Source: Amycolatopsis acidicola
GTDB taxonomy: Bacteria > Actinomycetota > Actinomycetes > Mycobacteriales > Pseudonocardiaceae
DNA length: 34,680 nt
NCBI RefSeq assembly: GCF_007713735.2
Contig: NZ_VMNW02000089.1
Coordinates: 1-34,680, forward strand
Direction: 5' to 3'
The notes under the pieces were generated by a model, which did not search any database, was not told the origin of the DNA, and saw only the letters and a program-made list of their open reading frames with translations. Below are positions 14,624 through 22,558 of the stretch, in pieces (positions within the stretch are counted from its first letter, which is position 1; every line of letters begins with the position of its first letter). The position numbers and the translations under genes were made by a program.

Positions 14624-15781
14624 GTGATCGAGCCGTACAACGCGGTGGGGCTGATTCCCACCTTCTGGGGCATCCGGACCCGTGCCGACATCGGGCACAA
14701 CATCGAGCACCTGGAAAGCCTGACGAAAGCGGCCTTCTGGCTGTCGAACCTCGACATCCCGGTGCGCCTGCTCGCGATTCCCGAGGGCGCGCTGCAGGGG
14801 TTCAACGACGAGATCCTGGACGCCGACCACACGGAGTACGCGCACACGTGCGCGATCGACATTCCCGGGCCGGAGACCGACCGGCTGGCCGCGCTGGCCC
14901 GGAAGTGGAACGTTTTCCTGATGGCGCAGGCGAAAGCGCGGCACCCGGACTGGCCGGACCTGTTCTTCAACGTCGGGTTCGTGCTCTCCCCCGAGGGCGA
15001 GATCGTGCTGCGGCACCACAAGCTCAACGCGCTGCTGCCGGTGGAGCGCTCGGTGTCGCCGCACGATCTGTTCGACTGGTGGGTGGAGAAGTACGGCCGC
15101 ACCCTCGACGCGTTCTGGCCGGTGGCCGACACCGAGATCGGCAGGCTCGGGGTGATGATGGCGATGGAGGGCAGCTACCCGGAGAACGGCCGCGGGCTCG
15201 CGCTCAACGGCGCCGAGGTGGTGTACCGGGCCTCCCTGCCGGCACCGTTCACGGAGAACGACTTCTTCGAGATCTCCAACCGGGCACGCGCGCTGGAGAA
15301 CAACATGTACGTGGTCGCCCCGAACATCGGCGGCTACCACCTGTACCCGGACAGCCCGCACGCCATCGACGCGGGCGGCGGCCGGTCGATGATCGTGAAC
15401 TACCGGGGCACGGTGGTCGGCAAACAGCTCGACACCAACGGCTCCACGTACGTCAGCGGCGTGATCGACATCGAGGCGCTGCGCCACCACCGGGCGAACG
15501 CACAGATCAGCAACTGGGCCAAGGACATCCGGGCGGAGCTGGCGCAGATCGTGTACGAGCGGCCGGTCTACCCGAAGAACCGGTACCTGGACGCGAAACC
15601 CCCGAAGCACGAGGAGTTCCGGCGCGAGGTCACCGAACGGCAGGTGGAACTGCTGCAGAGCCGCGACATCTGGCGGAAACCCGCGGGCGCGGCTGATCAG
15701 GCGGCACCGGCACCAGGACGGCCTGGCCGAAAATCACCATCCCGGGACTTTGGACCTGGGCCAGTCGAGCACACTCCGTAA
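14624..15781 (+). CDS. Nitrilase-superfamily (carbon-nitrogen hydrolase) protein lacking the catalytic cysteine
   Basis: The product has 385 residues; the start is GTG 14624 with GAGGAG seven bases upstream. It matches the nitrilase fold and resembles aliphatic amidase. The catalytic glutamate region is AIPEGALQGF, the catalytic lysine is in VLRHHKLNALLP, and the late segments NRARALENNMYVVAPN and GGGRSMIVNYRGTVVGKQ are typical. The elbow that should carry the nucleophile (consensus ICDDGNYPE in amidase) reads MAMEGSYPE, with an Ala codon (GCG) where Cys is expected. The neighbouring residues are conserved, so the alignment is not in doubt. I infer either a non-catalytic member or a different chemistry. 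The C-terminal 40 residues are low complexity. It follows the helicase by 111 bases and may be transcribed independently. Confidence 0.85.
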   Translation: MIEPYNAVGLIPTFWGIRTRADIGHNIEHLESLTKAAFWLSNLDIPVRLLAIPEGALQGFNDEILDADHTEYAHTCAIDIPGPETDRLAALARKWNVFLMAQAKARHPDWPDLFFNVGFVLSPEGEIVLRHHKLNALLPVERSVSPHDLFDWWVEKYGRTLDAFWPVADTEIGRLGVMMAMEGSYPENGRGLALNGAEVVYRASLPAPFTENDFFEISNRARALENNMYVVAPNIGGYHLYPDSPHAIDAGGGRSMIVNYRGTVVGKQLDTNGSTYVSGVIDIEALRHHRANAQISNWAKDIRAELAQIVYERPVYPKNRYLDAKPPKHEEFRREVTERQVELLQSRDIWRKPAGAADQAAPAPGRPGRKSPSRDFGPGPVEHTP

Positions 15782-15799
15782 CCACTCCTGGTCCGCCAC

Positions 15800-15822
15800 T
15801 TTCCGTTGCCACGAAACGGAAA
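15800..15822 (+). terminator. 8-bp stem-loop after the nitrilase-like gene
   Basis: TTTCCGTT (15800-15807) and AACGGAAA (15815-15822) pair perfectly around a seven-base loop, 19 bases after the stop at 15781. The stem is followed by ACCGC rather than a T-run, so it could equally be an operator. The flanking gene direction favours termination. Confidence 0.35.
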
Positions 15823-15886
15823 ACCGCAGCCCAACAACCCGCGGGACAACCAGAAAGTCACCCACCGGGGTGAAAGGTTGAAGATT

Positions 15887-15902
15887 CACGTAGCAATACG
15901 TG
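15887..15902. promoter_or_regulatory. Candidate operator CACGTA-GCAA-TACGTG before the glycosyltransferase operon
   Basis: A perfect 6-bp inverted repeat with a four-base centre lies 70 bases upstream of the chosen glycosyltransferase start. It is in an AT-richer stretch, where the promoter should be. The regulator is unknown. Confidence 0.45.
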
Positions 15903-15972
15903 TCTGGTGGCGAAGTACTTGCCAAGCGCGGTCGCCAGTCCCGGCCCCGCGCGGAGAGCGAAGGACTCCGCC

Positions 15973-17292
15973 ATGCCCGCGACCACGATCGCCGCGTCCG
16001 CGGCTCCCGGCGCCGAGCCCGCGACCACCAGCGCCGCGCCCGCGCGCATGCCCGCGACCACCAACGCCGCGCCCGTGACCGAGCCCGCGACCACCAGCGC
16101 CGCGCCCGCGCGCATGCCCGCGACCCCCAGCGCCGCGCCCGCGCCCGTGACCGTGACCGTGACCGGGCCCGAGCCCGTGACCGAGCCCGCCACCAGGCCC
16201 GCGACAAGCATCGCCGAGGCGCGGCCCGGCCGGCACCGCTCGGGAGTCGCGCGGGTCGTGGCCGTGATCCCGGCGCACGACGAAGAGGCACAGATCGCCG
16301 AGACGATCGCGGCGCTGCGCCGCCAGGATCGCCCCGTGGACGAGGTGATCGTCGTCGCCGACAACTGCACCGACGGCACCGCCGCGAACGCGCGCACGGC
16401 CGGCGCGACGGTCCGCGCGTCCGAAGGCAACGAGCACAAGAAGGCCGGCGCGCTGAACCAGACCCTCTCCTGGCTCCTCCCCCAGCTCGACGAGGACGAC
16501 GTGATCCTCGTGCAGGACGCGGACTCCACTTTGGACCCTCAGTTCGTCAGCACGGCACTGCACCACCTCGAGCGCGGCTACGGCGGCGTCGGCGGGGTGT
16601 TCCGCGGCGGGCCCGGCGGCGGTTTCGTCGGGCACCTGCAGCGCAACGAGTACGCCCGCTACGCCCGTGACGTGCACCGCTTGCGCGGGAAATGCCTGGT
16701 ACTGACCGGAACCGCGGCGATGTTCCTGGTGAGCACGCTGCGCGACGTGTCGGCCGCCCGCCTCGCAGGCCGGCTGCCCGCCGGAAACGGCACCGGCGGA
16801 ATCTACGACACCACCGTGCTCACCGAGGACAACGAGCTCACGTTCGCCCTGCTTCACCTGGGGCACAAGGTGATCTCGCCGAGCGCGTGCACACTCGAAA
16901 CGGAGGTCATGACGAGCTGGCGAACCCTGTGGACGCAACGGTTGCGGTGGAAGCGCGGCGCCGTCGAGAACTGCTTCCAGTACGGATTCACCCGTGTCAC
17001 CTGGCGCTACTGGGGACGCCAGGCGCTCACCCTCGCCGGGGTTCTCGTCTCGCTGATCTACCTCGCGACGATCCTCGTGGCCCTCTGCACCCACAGCGTG
17101 CACCTGAATCCCTGGTGGCTGGCCATCTCCGGGGTGTTCGTCGTGGAGCGGGTGGTCACCGTCCGGTACCGCGGCTGGCGCCGGATGCTGCTCGCCGCCG
17201 CCATGTACGAACTCGTGCTCGACTACTTCCTGCAGGCCTGCCACGCCAAGGCCTACGCCGACGCGCTCCTGCGCACCCGTAAATCCTGGTAA
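15973..17292 (+). CDS. Processive family-2 glycosyltransferase (IcaA/PgaC/hyaluronan-synthase-like)
   Basis: The product has 439 residues from ATG 15973, six bases after AAGGAC; a GTG at 15907 is open but has no ribosome binding site. Residues 1-100 are a low-complexity Pro/Ala/Thr tail with 11-residue repeats. The GT-A domain then shows VVAVIPAHDEE, VVADNCTDGTA, the metal-binding DAD at about 182-184, the acceptor-site TEDNEL near 284-289 and the processivity motif QRLRW at 322-326. Two or three membrane helices follow (ALTLAGVLVSLIYLATILVA, NPWWLAISGVFVVERVV). The order matches membrane synthases that polymerise N-acetylglucosamine-type sugars from UDP donors. It lacks the usual N-terminal helices, which the repeat tail replaces. 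It is co-transcribed with the LAXTG mini-protein 15 bases downstream. Confidence 0.88.
   Translation: MPATTIAASAAPGAEPATTSAAPARMPATTNAAPVTEPATTSAAPARMPATPSAAPAPVTVTVTGPEPVTEPATRPATSIAEARPGRHRSGVARVVAVIPAHDEEAQIAETIAALRRQDRPVDEVIVVADNCTDGTAANARTAGATVRASEGNEHKKAGALNQTLSWLLPQLDEDDVILVQDADSTLDPQFVSTALHHLERGYGGVGGVFRGGPGGGFVGHLQRNEYARYARDVHRLRGKCLVLTGTAAMFLVSTLRDVSAARLAGRLPAGNGTGGIYDTTVLTEDNELTFALLHLGHKVISPSACTLETEVMTSWRTLWTQRLRWKRGAVENCFQYGFTRVTWRYWGRQALTLAGVLVSLIYLATILVALCTHSVHLNPWWLAISGVFVVERVVTVRYRGWRRMLLAAAMYELVLDYFLQACHAKAYADALLRTRKSW
16015..16146 (+). repeat. 33-bp minisatellite (four units) coding the glycosyltransferase N-terminus
   Basis: Four 33-base units encode EPATTSAAPAR, MPATTNAAPVT, EPATTSAAPAR and MPATPSAAPAP. 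The period also reads as 66 bases, because units 1 and 3 are near-identical. Unit number should vary by slippage without breaking the frame. A short GTGACC triplet repeat follows. Two further in-frame ATGs (16048, 16114) fall inside the units. Confidence 0.8.
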
Positions 17293-17307
17293 CGAAAGGA
17301 AAAAACC

Positions 17308-17469
17308 ATGTACCAGAAAATCGGCGCCGCCACCGCCGCCGGGGCCACGACCGGCCTCGCCTACACCGGCGCGAACGTCCTGTGGCTGGTGCTCACCGCG
17401 TTCGCGCTCCTCGCGACCGGCATCGCCCTCCTCCGCATCGGCCCGGCACTGAGGCGGCGCGAACGCTAG
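17308..17469 (+). CDS. 53-residue LAXTG cell-wall sorting-signal mini-protein
   Basis: The ATG at 17308 follows AAAGGA by seven bases and the glycosyltransferase stop by 15. The sequence has three parts: a 16-residue Ala/Gly/Thr N-terminus (MYQKIGAATAAGATTG), LAYTG at residues 17-21, then a hydrophobic helix at about 24-42 and the basic tail LRRRER. LAXTG plus helix plus arginine tail is the recognition signal of class E sortases in high-GC actinobacteria. There is almost nothing to display: after cleavage between Thr and Gly only 20 residues would remain, and no separate signal peptide is present. It could be a cell-wall-linked acceptor or stub for the neighbouring glycosyltransferase, or simply a small membrane protein. 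Confidence 0.7.
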   Translation: MYQKIGAATAAGATTGLAYTGANVLWLVLTAFALLATGIALLRIGPALRRRER

Positions 17470-17516
17470 CTCCCCCTCGCCGGCCAGGCGCGATCAGGAA
17501 CATTCCAACATACCAA

Positions 17517-17531
17517 ACCGTATGGTACGGT
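17517..17531. promoter_or_regulatory. TetR-type operator in front of the mce operon (second copy of the 33954 site)
   Basis: ACCGTATGGTACGGT is an inverted repeat (ACCGTA / TACGGT around TGG), 45 bases upstream of yrbEA. It differs by a single central base from the core of the operator at 33957-33971 beside the TetR gene at 34043. The surrounding gap (17470-17576) contains no other gene. Confidence 0.65.
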
Positions 17532-17576
17532 CCGTTCCCGAGCGCCTTCGGTCGACGATGACGAGGAGACGGCCGC

Positions 17577-18374
17577 ATGAGTCGAGCACTGGACGCACGC
17601 GTCGCCGCGCCCGGTTCGGGCGCTCTCCGCCAGGTGGGCAACCTCGCGCTCCTGGCAGGGGAAGTGCTGCGGGCACTGCCGCGAAGGCCGTTCCAGGCGC
17701 GCGAATTCGTGCACCAGGCCTGGTTCTTCGCCGCGGTGACGATCGTGCCGACCGCGTTCGTCGCGATCCCCTTCGGCGCGGTGATCTCGCTGCAGCTCGG
17801 CTCGCTCACCCAGCAGATCGGCGCGCAGTCGTTCACCGGGGCCGCCAGCGCGCTGGCGATCCTGCAGCAGGCCGGCCCGCTCGTCACCGCGCTGCTCGTC
17901 GCGGGCGCGGGCGGCAGCGCGGTGTGCGCGGACATCGGTGCCCGCACCATCCGCGAGGAGATCGACGCGATGGAGGTGCTCGGGGTCTCCCCCGTGCACC
18001 GCCTGATCGTGCCGAGGGTGCTCGCCGCGATGTTCGTTTCCTTGCTGCTCAACGGTTTGGTCAGCTCGGTCGGCGTCGCGGGCGGCTACTTCTTCAACGT
18101 CATCATGCAGGGCGGCACCCCCGGCGCGTACCTGGCGAGCTTCAACGCGCTGGCCCAGCTGCCCGATCTGTACCTCAGCGAGATCAAGGCACTGATCTAC
18201 GGGTTCATCGCCGGGATCGTCGCCGCCTACCGCGGGCTCCACCCGGCGGGCGGGCCGAAGGGCGTCGGGGACGCGGTGAACCAGGCCGTGGTGATCACGT
18301 TCCTGTTGCTGTTCCTGGTGAACGTCGTGCTCACCGCGCTCTACCTCCAGCTCGTCCCGGCGAAGGCGATGTAG
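17577..18374 (+). CDS. yrbEA: MlaE/YrbE-family permease A of Mce lipid importer
   Basis: This 265-residue integral membrane protein is the first permease of the Mce transporter. It has about five to six hydrophobic segments, for example VTIVPTAFVAIPFGAVISL and AAMFVSLLLNGLVSSVGVAG. The conserved cytoplasmic coupling motif REEIDAMEVLGVSP lies at about 126-139; in this family it contacts the ATPase (MceG/Mkl). The start is ATG 17577. The gene for yrbEB follows after two bases. The operator at 17517-17531 sits in its promoter region. No ATPase gene is present in the window, which is usual because actinobacterial mce operons share an unlinked mceG. Confidence 0.93.
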   Translation: MSRALDARVAAPGSGALRQVGNLALLAGEVLRALPRRPFQAREFVHQAWFFAAVTIVPTAFVAIPFGAVISLQLGSLTQQIGAQSFTGAASALAILQQAGPLVTALLVAGAGGSAVCADIGARTIREEIDAMEVLGVSPVHRLIVPRVLAAMFVSLLLNGLVSSVGVAGGYFFNVIMQGGTPGAYLASFNALAQLPDLYLSEIKALIYGFIAGIVAAYRGLHPAGGPKGVGDAVNQAVVITFLLLFLVNVVLTALYLQLVPAKAM

Positions 18375-18376
18375 GC

Positions 18377-19201
18377 ATGGCCGTCACGCCCGTGAAAGCG
18401 CTTCCGCTGGACACGCTGGAGAACTTCGGCAGGCAGCTTTCCTTCTTCCTGCGCGCCATCGCCTGGGCGCCGCACACGATTCGCCGGTACAGCAGGGAAA
18501 TCCTCCGCCTGCTCAGCGAAGTCAGCTTCGGCACCGGCGCGCTGGCCGTCATCGGCGGCACGCTCGGCGTGATGATCGGGATGACGCTGTTCACCGGAAC
18601 CGTGGTGGGGCTGCAGGGATACGCGTCGCTGAACCAGCTCGGCACGGCCGCGCTGAGCGGGTTCATCTCGGCCTACTTCAACACCCGCGAGGTCGCCCCG
18701 CTCGCCGCCGGGCTCGCGCTCTCGGCCACCGTCGGCTGCGGGTTCACCGCGCAGCTGGGCGCGATGCGCATCTCCGAGGAGATCGACGCGCTCGAAGTGA
18801 TGGCCGTGCCCAGCCTGCCCTACCTCGTCACCACCCGGCTGATCGCCGGCGTCGCCGCGGTCATCCCGCTCTACATCGTCGGCCTGATGTGCTCCTACGT
18901 CGCCTCGCGGACGGTCGTGGTGTGGTTCTACGGGCAGTCCGCCGGCACCTACGACCACTACTTCCACCTGTTCCTGCCGCCGGGCGACGTGCTGTGGTCG
19001 TTCCTGAAGGTCATCGTGTTCAGCATCGTGATCATGCTGGTGCACTGCTACTACGGCTACCAGGCCGGCGGCGGCCCGGCCGGGGTCGGCGTCGCGGTCG
19101 GCCGCGCGGTGCGGGCGTCGATCGTCATCCAGACGTCGCTGGACTTCTTCCTGAGCCTCGCGATCTGGGGGTCGACCACGACGGTACGGCTGGCCGGATG
19201 A
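18377..19201 (+). CDS. yrbEB: MlaE/YrbE-family permease B of Mce lipid importer
   Basis: The product is a 274-residue permease paralogous to YrbEA, forming the second half of the membrane channel. Hydrophobic segments include GALAVIGGTLGVMIGMTLF and VIFSIVIMLV-like helices near the end. The coupling motif SEEIDALEVMAVPS is at about 133-146. The ATG is two bases after the yrbEA stop; its own stop overlaps the mceA start (ATGA at 19198-19201), indicating translational coupling. It has a longer N-terminal amphipathic region (NFGRQLSFFLRAIAW) typical of the B permease. Confidence 0.92.
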   Translation: MAVTPVKALPLDTLENFGRQLSFFLRAIAWAPHTIRRYSREILRLLSEVSFGTGALAVIGGTLGVMIGMTLFTGTVVGLQGYASLNQLGTAALSGFISAYFNTREVAPLAAGLALSATVGCGFTAQLGAMRISEEIDALEVMAVPSLPYLVTTRLIAGVAAVIPLYIVGLMCSYVASRTVVVWFYGQSAGTYDHYFHLFLPPGDVLWSFLKVIVFSIVIMLVHCYYGYQAGGGPAGVGVAVGRAVRASIVIQTSLDFFLSLAIWGSTTTVRLAG

Positions 19202-20508
19202 CCAGCGAGCGCGCCGAAAAGATCCGGTACCGGCTGCTGGGCCTGGCGCTGCTGGTCGTCGTCGCCTTGTTCGTCGCGGCCACGATCGCCGTGTACCGCA
19301 AGGCTTTCACACCCTCGGCCGAGGTCACGCTGCGCACCGATCACGTCGGCAGCCAGCTCGCGCCGGGCGCGGACGTCAAGGTGCGCGGCCTGATCGTCGG
19401 GCGGGTGTCCTCGATCGGTTCCAGCGGCGACGGGGCCGTGCTCACCCTCGAACTCGATCCGGCCCAGGTGGGACTGCTCCCGGCCAACGTCACCGCACGG
19501 CTGCTGCCGAAAACCCTGTTCGGGGAACGCTATGTGGACCTCGAGCTCCCGGCGGATCCCGCGCCCGCCGCACTGGGCGACGGCGCCACGATCGACGAAG
19601 ACCGCAGCAGCAGCGCGATCGAGGTGCAGCAGGTGCTCGCCGACCTGATGCCCGTACTGCAGGCCGTGCAGCCGGACAAACTGGCCGGCACGCTCAGCTC
19701 GATCAACACCGCGCTGTCGGGCCGTGGCGAGCAGCTCGGCCGGACACTGGTGCAGCTCAACGACTATCTCAAGCAGGTCAACCCGTCCCTGCCCGATCTC
19801 AGCGCCGATTTCGCCGGGCTCGCCCAGGTTTCCGACACCTACACCGACGCCGCGCCCCAGCTGCTCAGCGCGCTCTCCGACCTCACCACGACCAGCCGCA
19901 CCATCACCGAACAGGCCGGCAACCTCCGGCAGCTCTACGCGAACGTGACCGGCGCGAGCGCCGACCTCCGGGATTTCCTGCGTGCCAACGAAAACAACCT
20001 CATCGACCTGGTCTCCTCGGCCGGGCCCGCCCTCGACGTGCTGGCCCGGTACGCGCCGGAATACCCGTGCATGCTCAAACAGCTGGCCGACCAGATCCCG
20101 GCGACCGACCGCGCCTACGGCAAGGGAACGGCCCATACGAACTCGGCGCAGATCACCCTGCTCATCACGGCCGGGCGCGGGAAGTACCGGCCCGGCGTGG
20201 ACACACCGTCCTATGAGGATGATCGCGGACCGCGCTGCTACCAGGAACTCCAGCCGGGACAGCGTGCGAACCAGTACCCCGCCGACGGCCCGCTGCAGGA
20301 CGGCTCGACGCATCCGCCCGCGCGGAACGGCGCCGGTTACGTCACGTTGTCGAACCAGCCGCGGAGCACCGCGAACTCCGACGCGGAGCGGGACCTGGTC
20401 GCCACGCTCGTCGCGCCGGATCTCGGCGTCGCGCCGGAAGACGTGCCGGGCTGGGCGAGCGTGCTGCTCGCTCCGCTGTTCCGGGGCGCGGAGGTGACGG
20501 TGAAATGA
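19198..20508 (+). CDS. mceA: Mce-family protein A
   Basis: The product has 436 residues. An N-terminal transmembrane helix (about 12-33) anchors the protein. The MCE (MlaD-like) domain spans about 40-115 with VTLRTDHVGSQLAPGADVKV and RGLIVGRVSSI, where the GADVKVRG.VGRV motif is diagnostic. A long helical region follows (about 130-290), which in Mce complexes assembles with the other five subunits into a hetero-hexameric tube that carries lipid to the YrbE permeases. The C-terminal 130 residues are extended and polar. It overlaps yrbEB and mceB by four bases each. It is the first subunit of the six. Confidence 0.93.
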   Translation: MTSERAEKIRYRLLGLALLVVVALFVAATIAVYRKAFTPSAEVTLRTDHVGSQLAPGADVKVRGLIVGRVSSIGSSGDGAVLTLELDPAQVGLLPANVTARLLPKTLFGERYVDLELPADPAPAALGDGATIDEDRSSSAIEVQQVLADLMPVLQAVQPDKLAGTLSSINTALSGRGEQLGRTLVQLNDYLKQVNPSLPDLSADFAGLAQVSDTYTDAAPQLLSALSDLTTTSRTITEQAGNLRQLYANVTGASADLRDFLRANENNLIDLVSSAGPALDVLARYAPEYPCMLKQLADQIPATDRAYGKGTAHTNSAQITLLITAGRGKYRPGVDTPSYEDDRGPRCYQELQPGQRANQYPADGPLQDGSTHPPARNGAGYVTLSNQPRSTANSDAERDLVATLVAPDLGVAPEDVPGWASVLLAPLFRGAEVTVK

Positions 20509-21536
20509 AGAGCGTGGTGCCCCCGCTGCTCAAACTCGGGATCTTCGCCGTGGTCACCGTGCTGCTGACCGGGGTGCTGGGGCTGACGGTCGCGAACGTG
20601 CGGCTCGGCCGGACTTCGGCCTACAGCGCCGTCTTCACCGACGTCGCCGGGCTCAACACGGGCGACGACGTGCGGATCTCCGGGGTGCGGGTGGGCACCG
20701 TCGAGTCGATCGACGTCGTGGACCGGGGCTACGCGCTCGTCGGGTTCGACGTCGACGCGAAACGCCGGCTGCCGGGTTCGTCGACGGCGACGATCAAGTA
20801 CCGCAACCTGCTCGGCCAGCGTTACCTCGCGCTCGCCGGGGACCTCGCCGACCCGGCGACGCTGCGCCCCGGCGACGTCATCCCGGTGACCAGGACCGCG
20901 CCGGCGCTGAACCTGACCGTGCTGTTCAACGGGTTCCGGCCGCTGTTCCAGGCACTCAGCCCGAACGACGTCAACACGCTCGCGAGCGAGATCGTCCAGG
21001 TGCTGCAAGGAGAAGGCGGCACGATCGACGACCTGCTCGCGCACACCGCGTCGCTCACGTCGGCGATCGCCGGCAAGGACGCCGCGATCGGCCAGACCGT
21101 CGACAATCTCAACGCGGTGCTCGGCACGGTCAACGAGCACAGCGACGGGCTGTCGGACTTGATCGTGCAGCTGCAGCAGCTCGTGAGCGGGCTGGCCGCC
21201 GAACGCGGGCCACTCGGCGACGCGATCAGCGCCACCGGAAACCTCACCAACGCCACCGCCGGGCTGCTCACCGCCGCGCGCCCCGCGCTGCGGGACGACA
21301 TCACGCACCTCGGCGTGCTCTCGAAGAACCTCGCCGACAGCTCGGATCTCGTCGAGCACTTCGTGCAGTTCCTGCCGCGGAAAACCGCGACGCTGACCCG
21401 GCTGGGCAGCTACGGCAGCTGGTTCAACTACTTCTCCTGCAGCATCAGCGGACGCGTCGGAGTGTCCGCATGGGACATCAACCTGCCGGTACTCCCGTTG
21501 CCCGGCACCGAGCGCCCCGCGAGGTGCGGACCGTGA
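20505..21536 (+). CDS. mceB: Mce-family protein B
   Basis: The product has 343 residues, coupled to mceA by ATGA and to mceC by GTGA. It has a transmembrane helix at about 9-30 and an MCE domain at about 38-115 (YSAVFTDVAGLNTGDDVRIS, GVRVGTVESIDVV). A predicted alpha-helical needle region rich in Asn/Thr/Leu repeats runs to about 290 (TVDNLNAVLGTVNEHSDGLS). It ends in a short Cys-containing segment (WFNYFSCSISGRVG) seen in many MceB-like subunits. It forms part of the heteromeric Mce tube in the cell envelope. Confidence 0.93.
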   Translation: MKSVVPPLLKLGIFAVVTVLLTGVLGLTVANVRLGRTSAYSAVFTDVAGLNTGDDVRISGVRVGTVESIDVVDRGYALVGFDVDAKRRLPGSSTATIKYRNLLGQRYLALAGDLADPATLRPGDVIPVTRTAPALNLTVLFNGFRPLFQALSPNDVNTLASEIVQVLQGEGGTIDDLLAHTASLTSAIAGKDAAIGQTVDNLNAVLGTVNEHSDGLSDLIVQLQQLVSGLAAERGPLGDAISATGNLTNATAGLLTAARPALRDDITHLGVLSKNLADSSDLVEHFVQFLPRKTATLTRLGSYGSWFNYFSCSISGRVGVSAWDINLPVLPLPGTERPARCGP

Positions 21537-22558
21537 AGCCTGCCAAGGATCCCCGCAAGGTCGGCGCCGTGACACTGCTGGTGCTCGCGCTGGCGCTGGT
21601 CGCCGCCTTCCGCTCGGACGATCTGCCGATCCTCTCCGGTGGCACCGTCTACACCGCTTATTTCACCGAGGCCGCCGGACTGCGCACCGGCGACGAGGTG
21701 CGGGTGGCCGGGGTCAAGGTCGGCAAGGTGACCGCGATGGCACTGGAGAAGGACCAGATCAAGGTCTCGCTCAAGGTGCGCGGCACCTGGGTCGGCGACC
21801 GGAGCACCGCGTCCATCGAGATCAAGACGCTGCTGGGCGAGAAGTACGTGGCCCTGCATCCCGCGGGCGACGGCGCCCAGGACCCGGACCAGGCGATCCC
21901 GAAAACCCGCACCCAGGCGCCGTTCGACGTGACCGACGCGGTGAACCAGCTGACCAGCACCGTCGGGGAACTCGACCCCGGCAGGCTCGCGCAGAGCTTC
22001 CAGACCATCGCGGACACCTTCCGGACCAGCCCGCAACCGGTGCACGACGCGCTCAACGGGCTGGAGTCGCTGGCCACCACCATTTCGTCGCGGGACAGCC
22101 AGCTCGCGCAGTTGCTGGCGAACACCAGTCAGGTCAGCCGCACCGTCGCCGATCGCGACGGGCAGCTCCGGCAACTGCTGTCGGATGGCGATTCGTTGTT
22201 GCAGGAGCTGCAAAGCCGCCGGGAAGCCGTGCACTCCCTGTTGACCGGCGCACAGAACATGGCGGCCCAGCTGAGCGGCCTGGTCACCGACAACCAGGCC
22301 ACGCTCACCCCCGCGCTGACAGAGCTGAACTCCGTGACCACGCTGCTGCAGCGCAACCAGGACAACCTGAGCCAGGGCATCGCGAACCTCGCGCCGTTCG
22401 TGCGGGTCTTCGGCAACTCGGTCGGCAACGGCCGCTGGCTCGACAGCTACTTCTGCGGGCTCATCCCGCCGCAGGTGACCACCCAGCTCATCCAGGCCAA
22501 CCCCGACGCCTGCACCGCCCCGCTCACCCCGGGGAACCTCAACGGAGGAGGGCGCTGA
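21533..22558 (+). CDS. mceC: Mce-family protein C
   Basis: The product has 341 residues from GTG 21533, which overlaps the mceB stop as GTGA and has GAGG upstream; an ATG 21 codons earlier lies inside mceB and would prefix a non-family sequence. Transmembrane helix about 10-26. MCE domain about 38-115 (YTAYFTEAAGLRTGDEVRVA, GVKVGKVTAM). A helical region follows with repeated TISSRDSQLAQLLANTSQV-type heptads. Near the C-terminus WLDSYFCGLIPPQV matches the short aromatic/Cys segment of MceC proteins. The start of mceD overlaps its stop by one base. Confidence 0.92.
   Translation: MKPAKDPRKVGAVTLLVLALALVAAFRSDDLPILSGGTVYTAYFTEAAGLRTGDEVRVAGVKVGKVTAMALEKDQIKVSLKVRGTWVGDRSTASIEIKTLLGEKYVALHPAGDGAQDPDQAIPKTRTQAPFDVTDAVNQLTSTVGELDPGRLAQSFQTIADTFRTSPQPVHDALNGLESLATTISSRDSQLAQLLANTSQVSRTVADRDGQLRQLLSDGDSLLQELQSRREAVHSLLTGAQNMAAQLSGLVTDNQATLTPALTELNSVTTLLQRNQDNLSQGIANLAPFVRVFGNSVGNGRWLDSYFCGLIPPQVTTQLIQANPDACTAPLTPGNLNGGGR

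Noticed and set aside
15907..15972. Earlier GTG start for the glycosyltransferase
   Set aside because: No ribosome binding site; ATG 15973 has AAGGAC at proper spacing.
16015..16146. Repeat array considered as CRISPR
   Set aside because: Units are contiguous without unique spacers, lie in frame inside a coding region, and no cas genes are present.
15886..17244. 452-codon minus-strand open frame opposite the glycosyltransferase
   Set aside because: Antisense shadow; the plus strand encodes all GT2 motifs and has a proper start.
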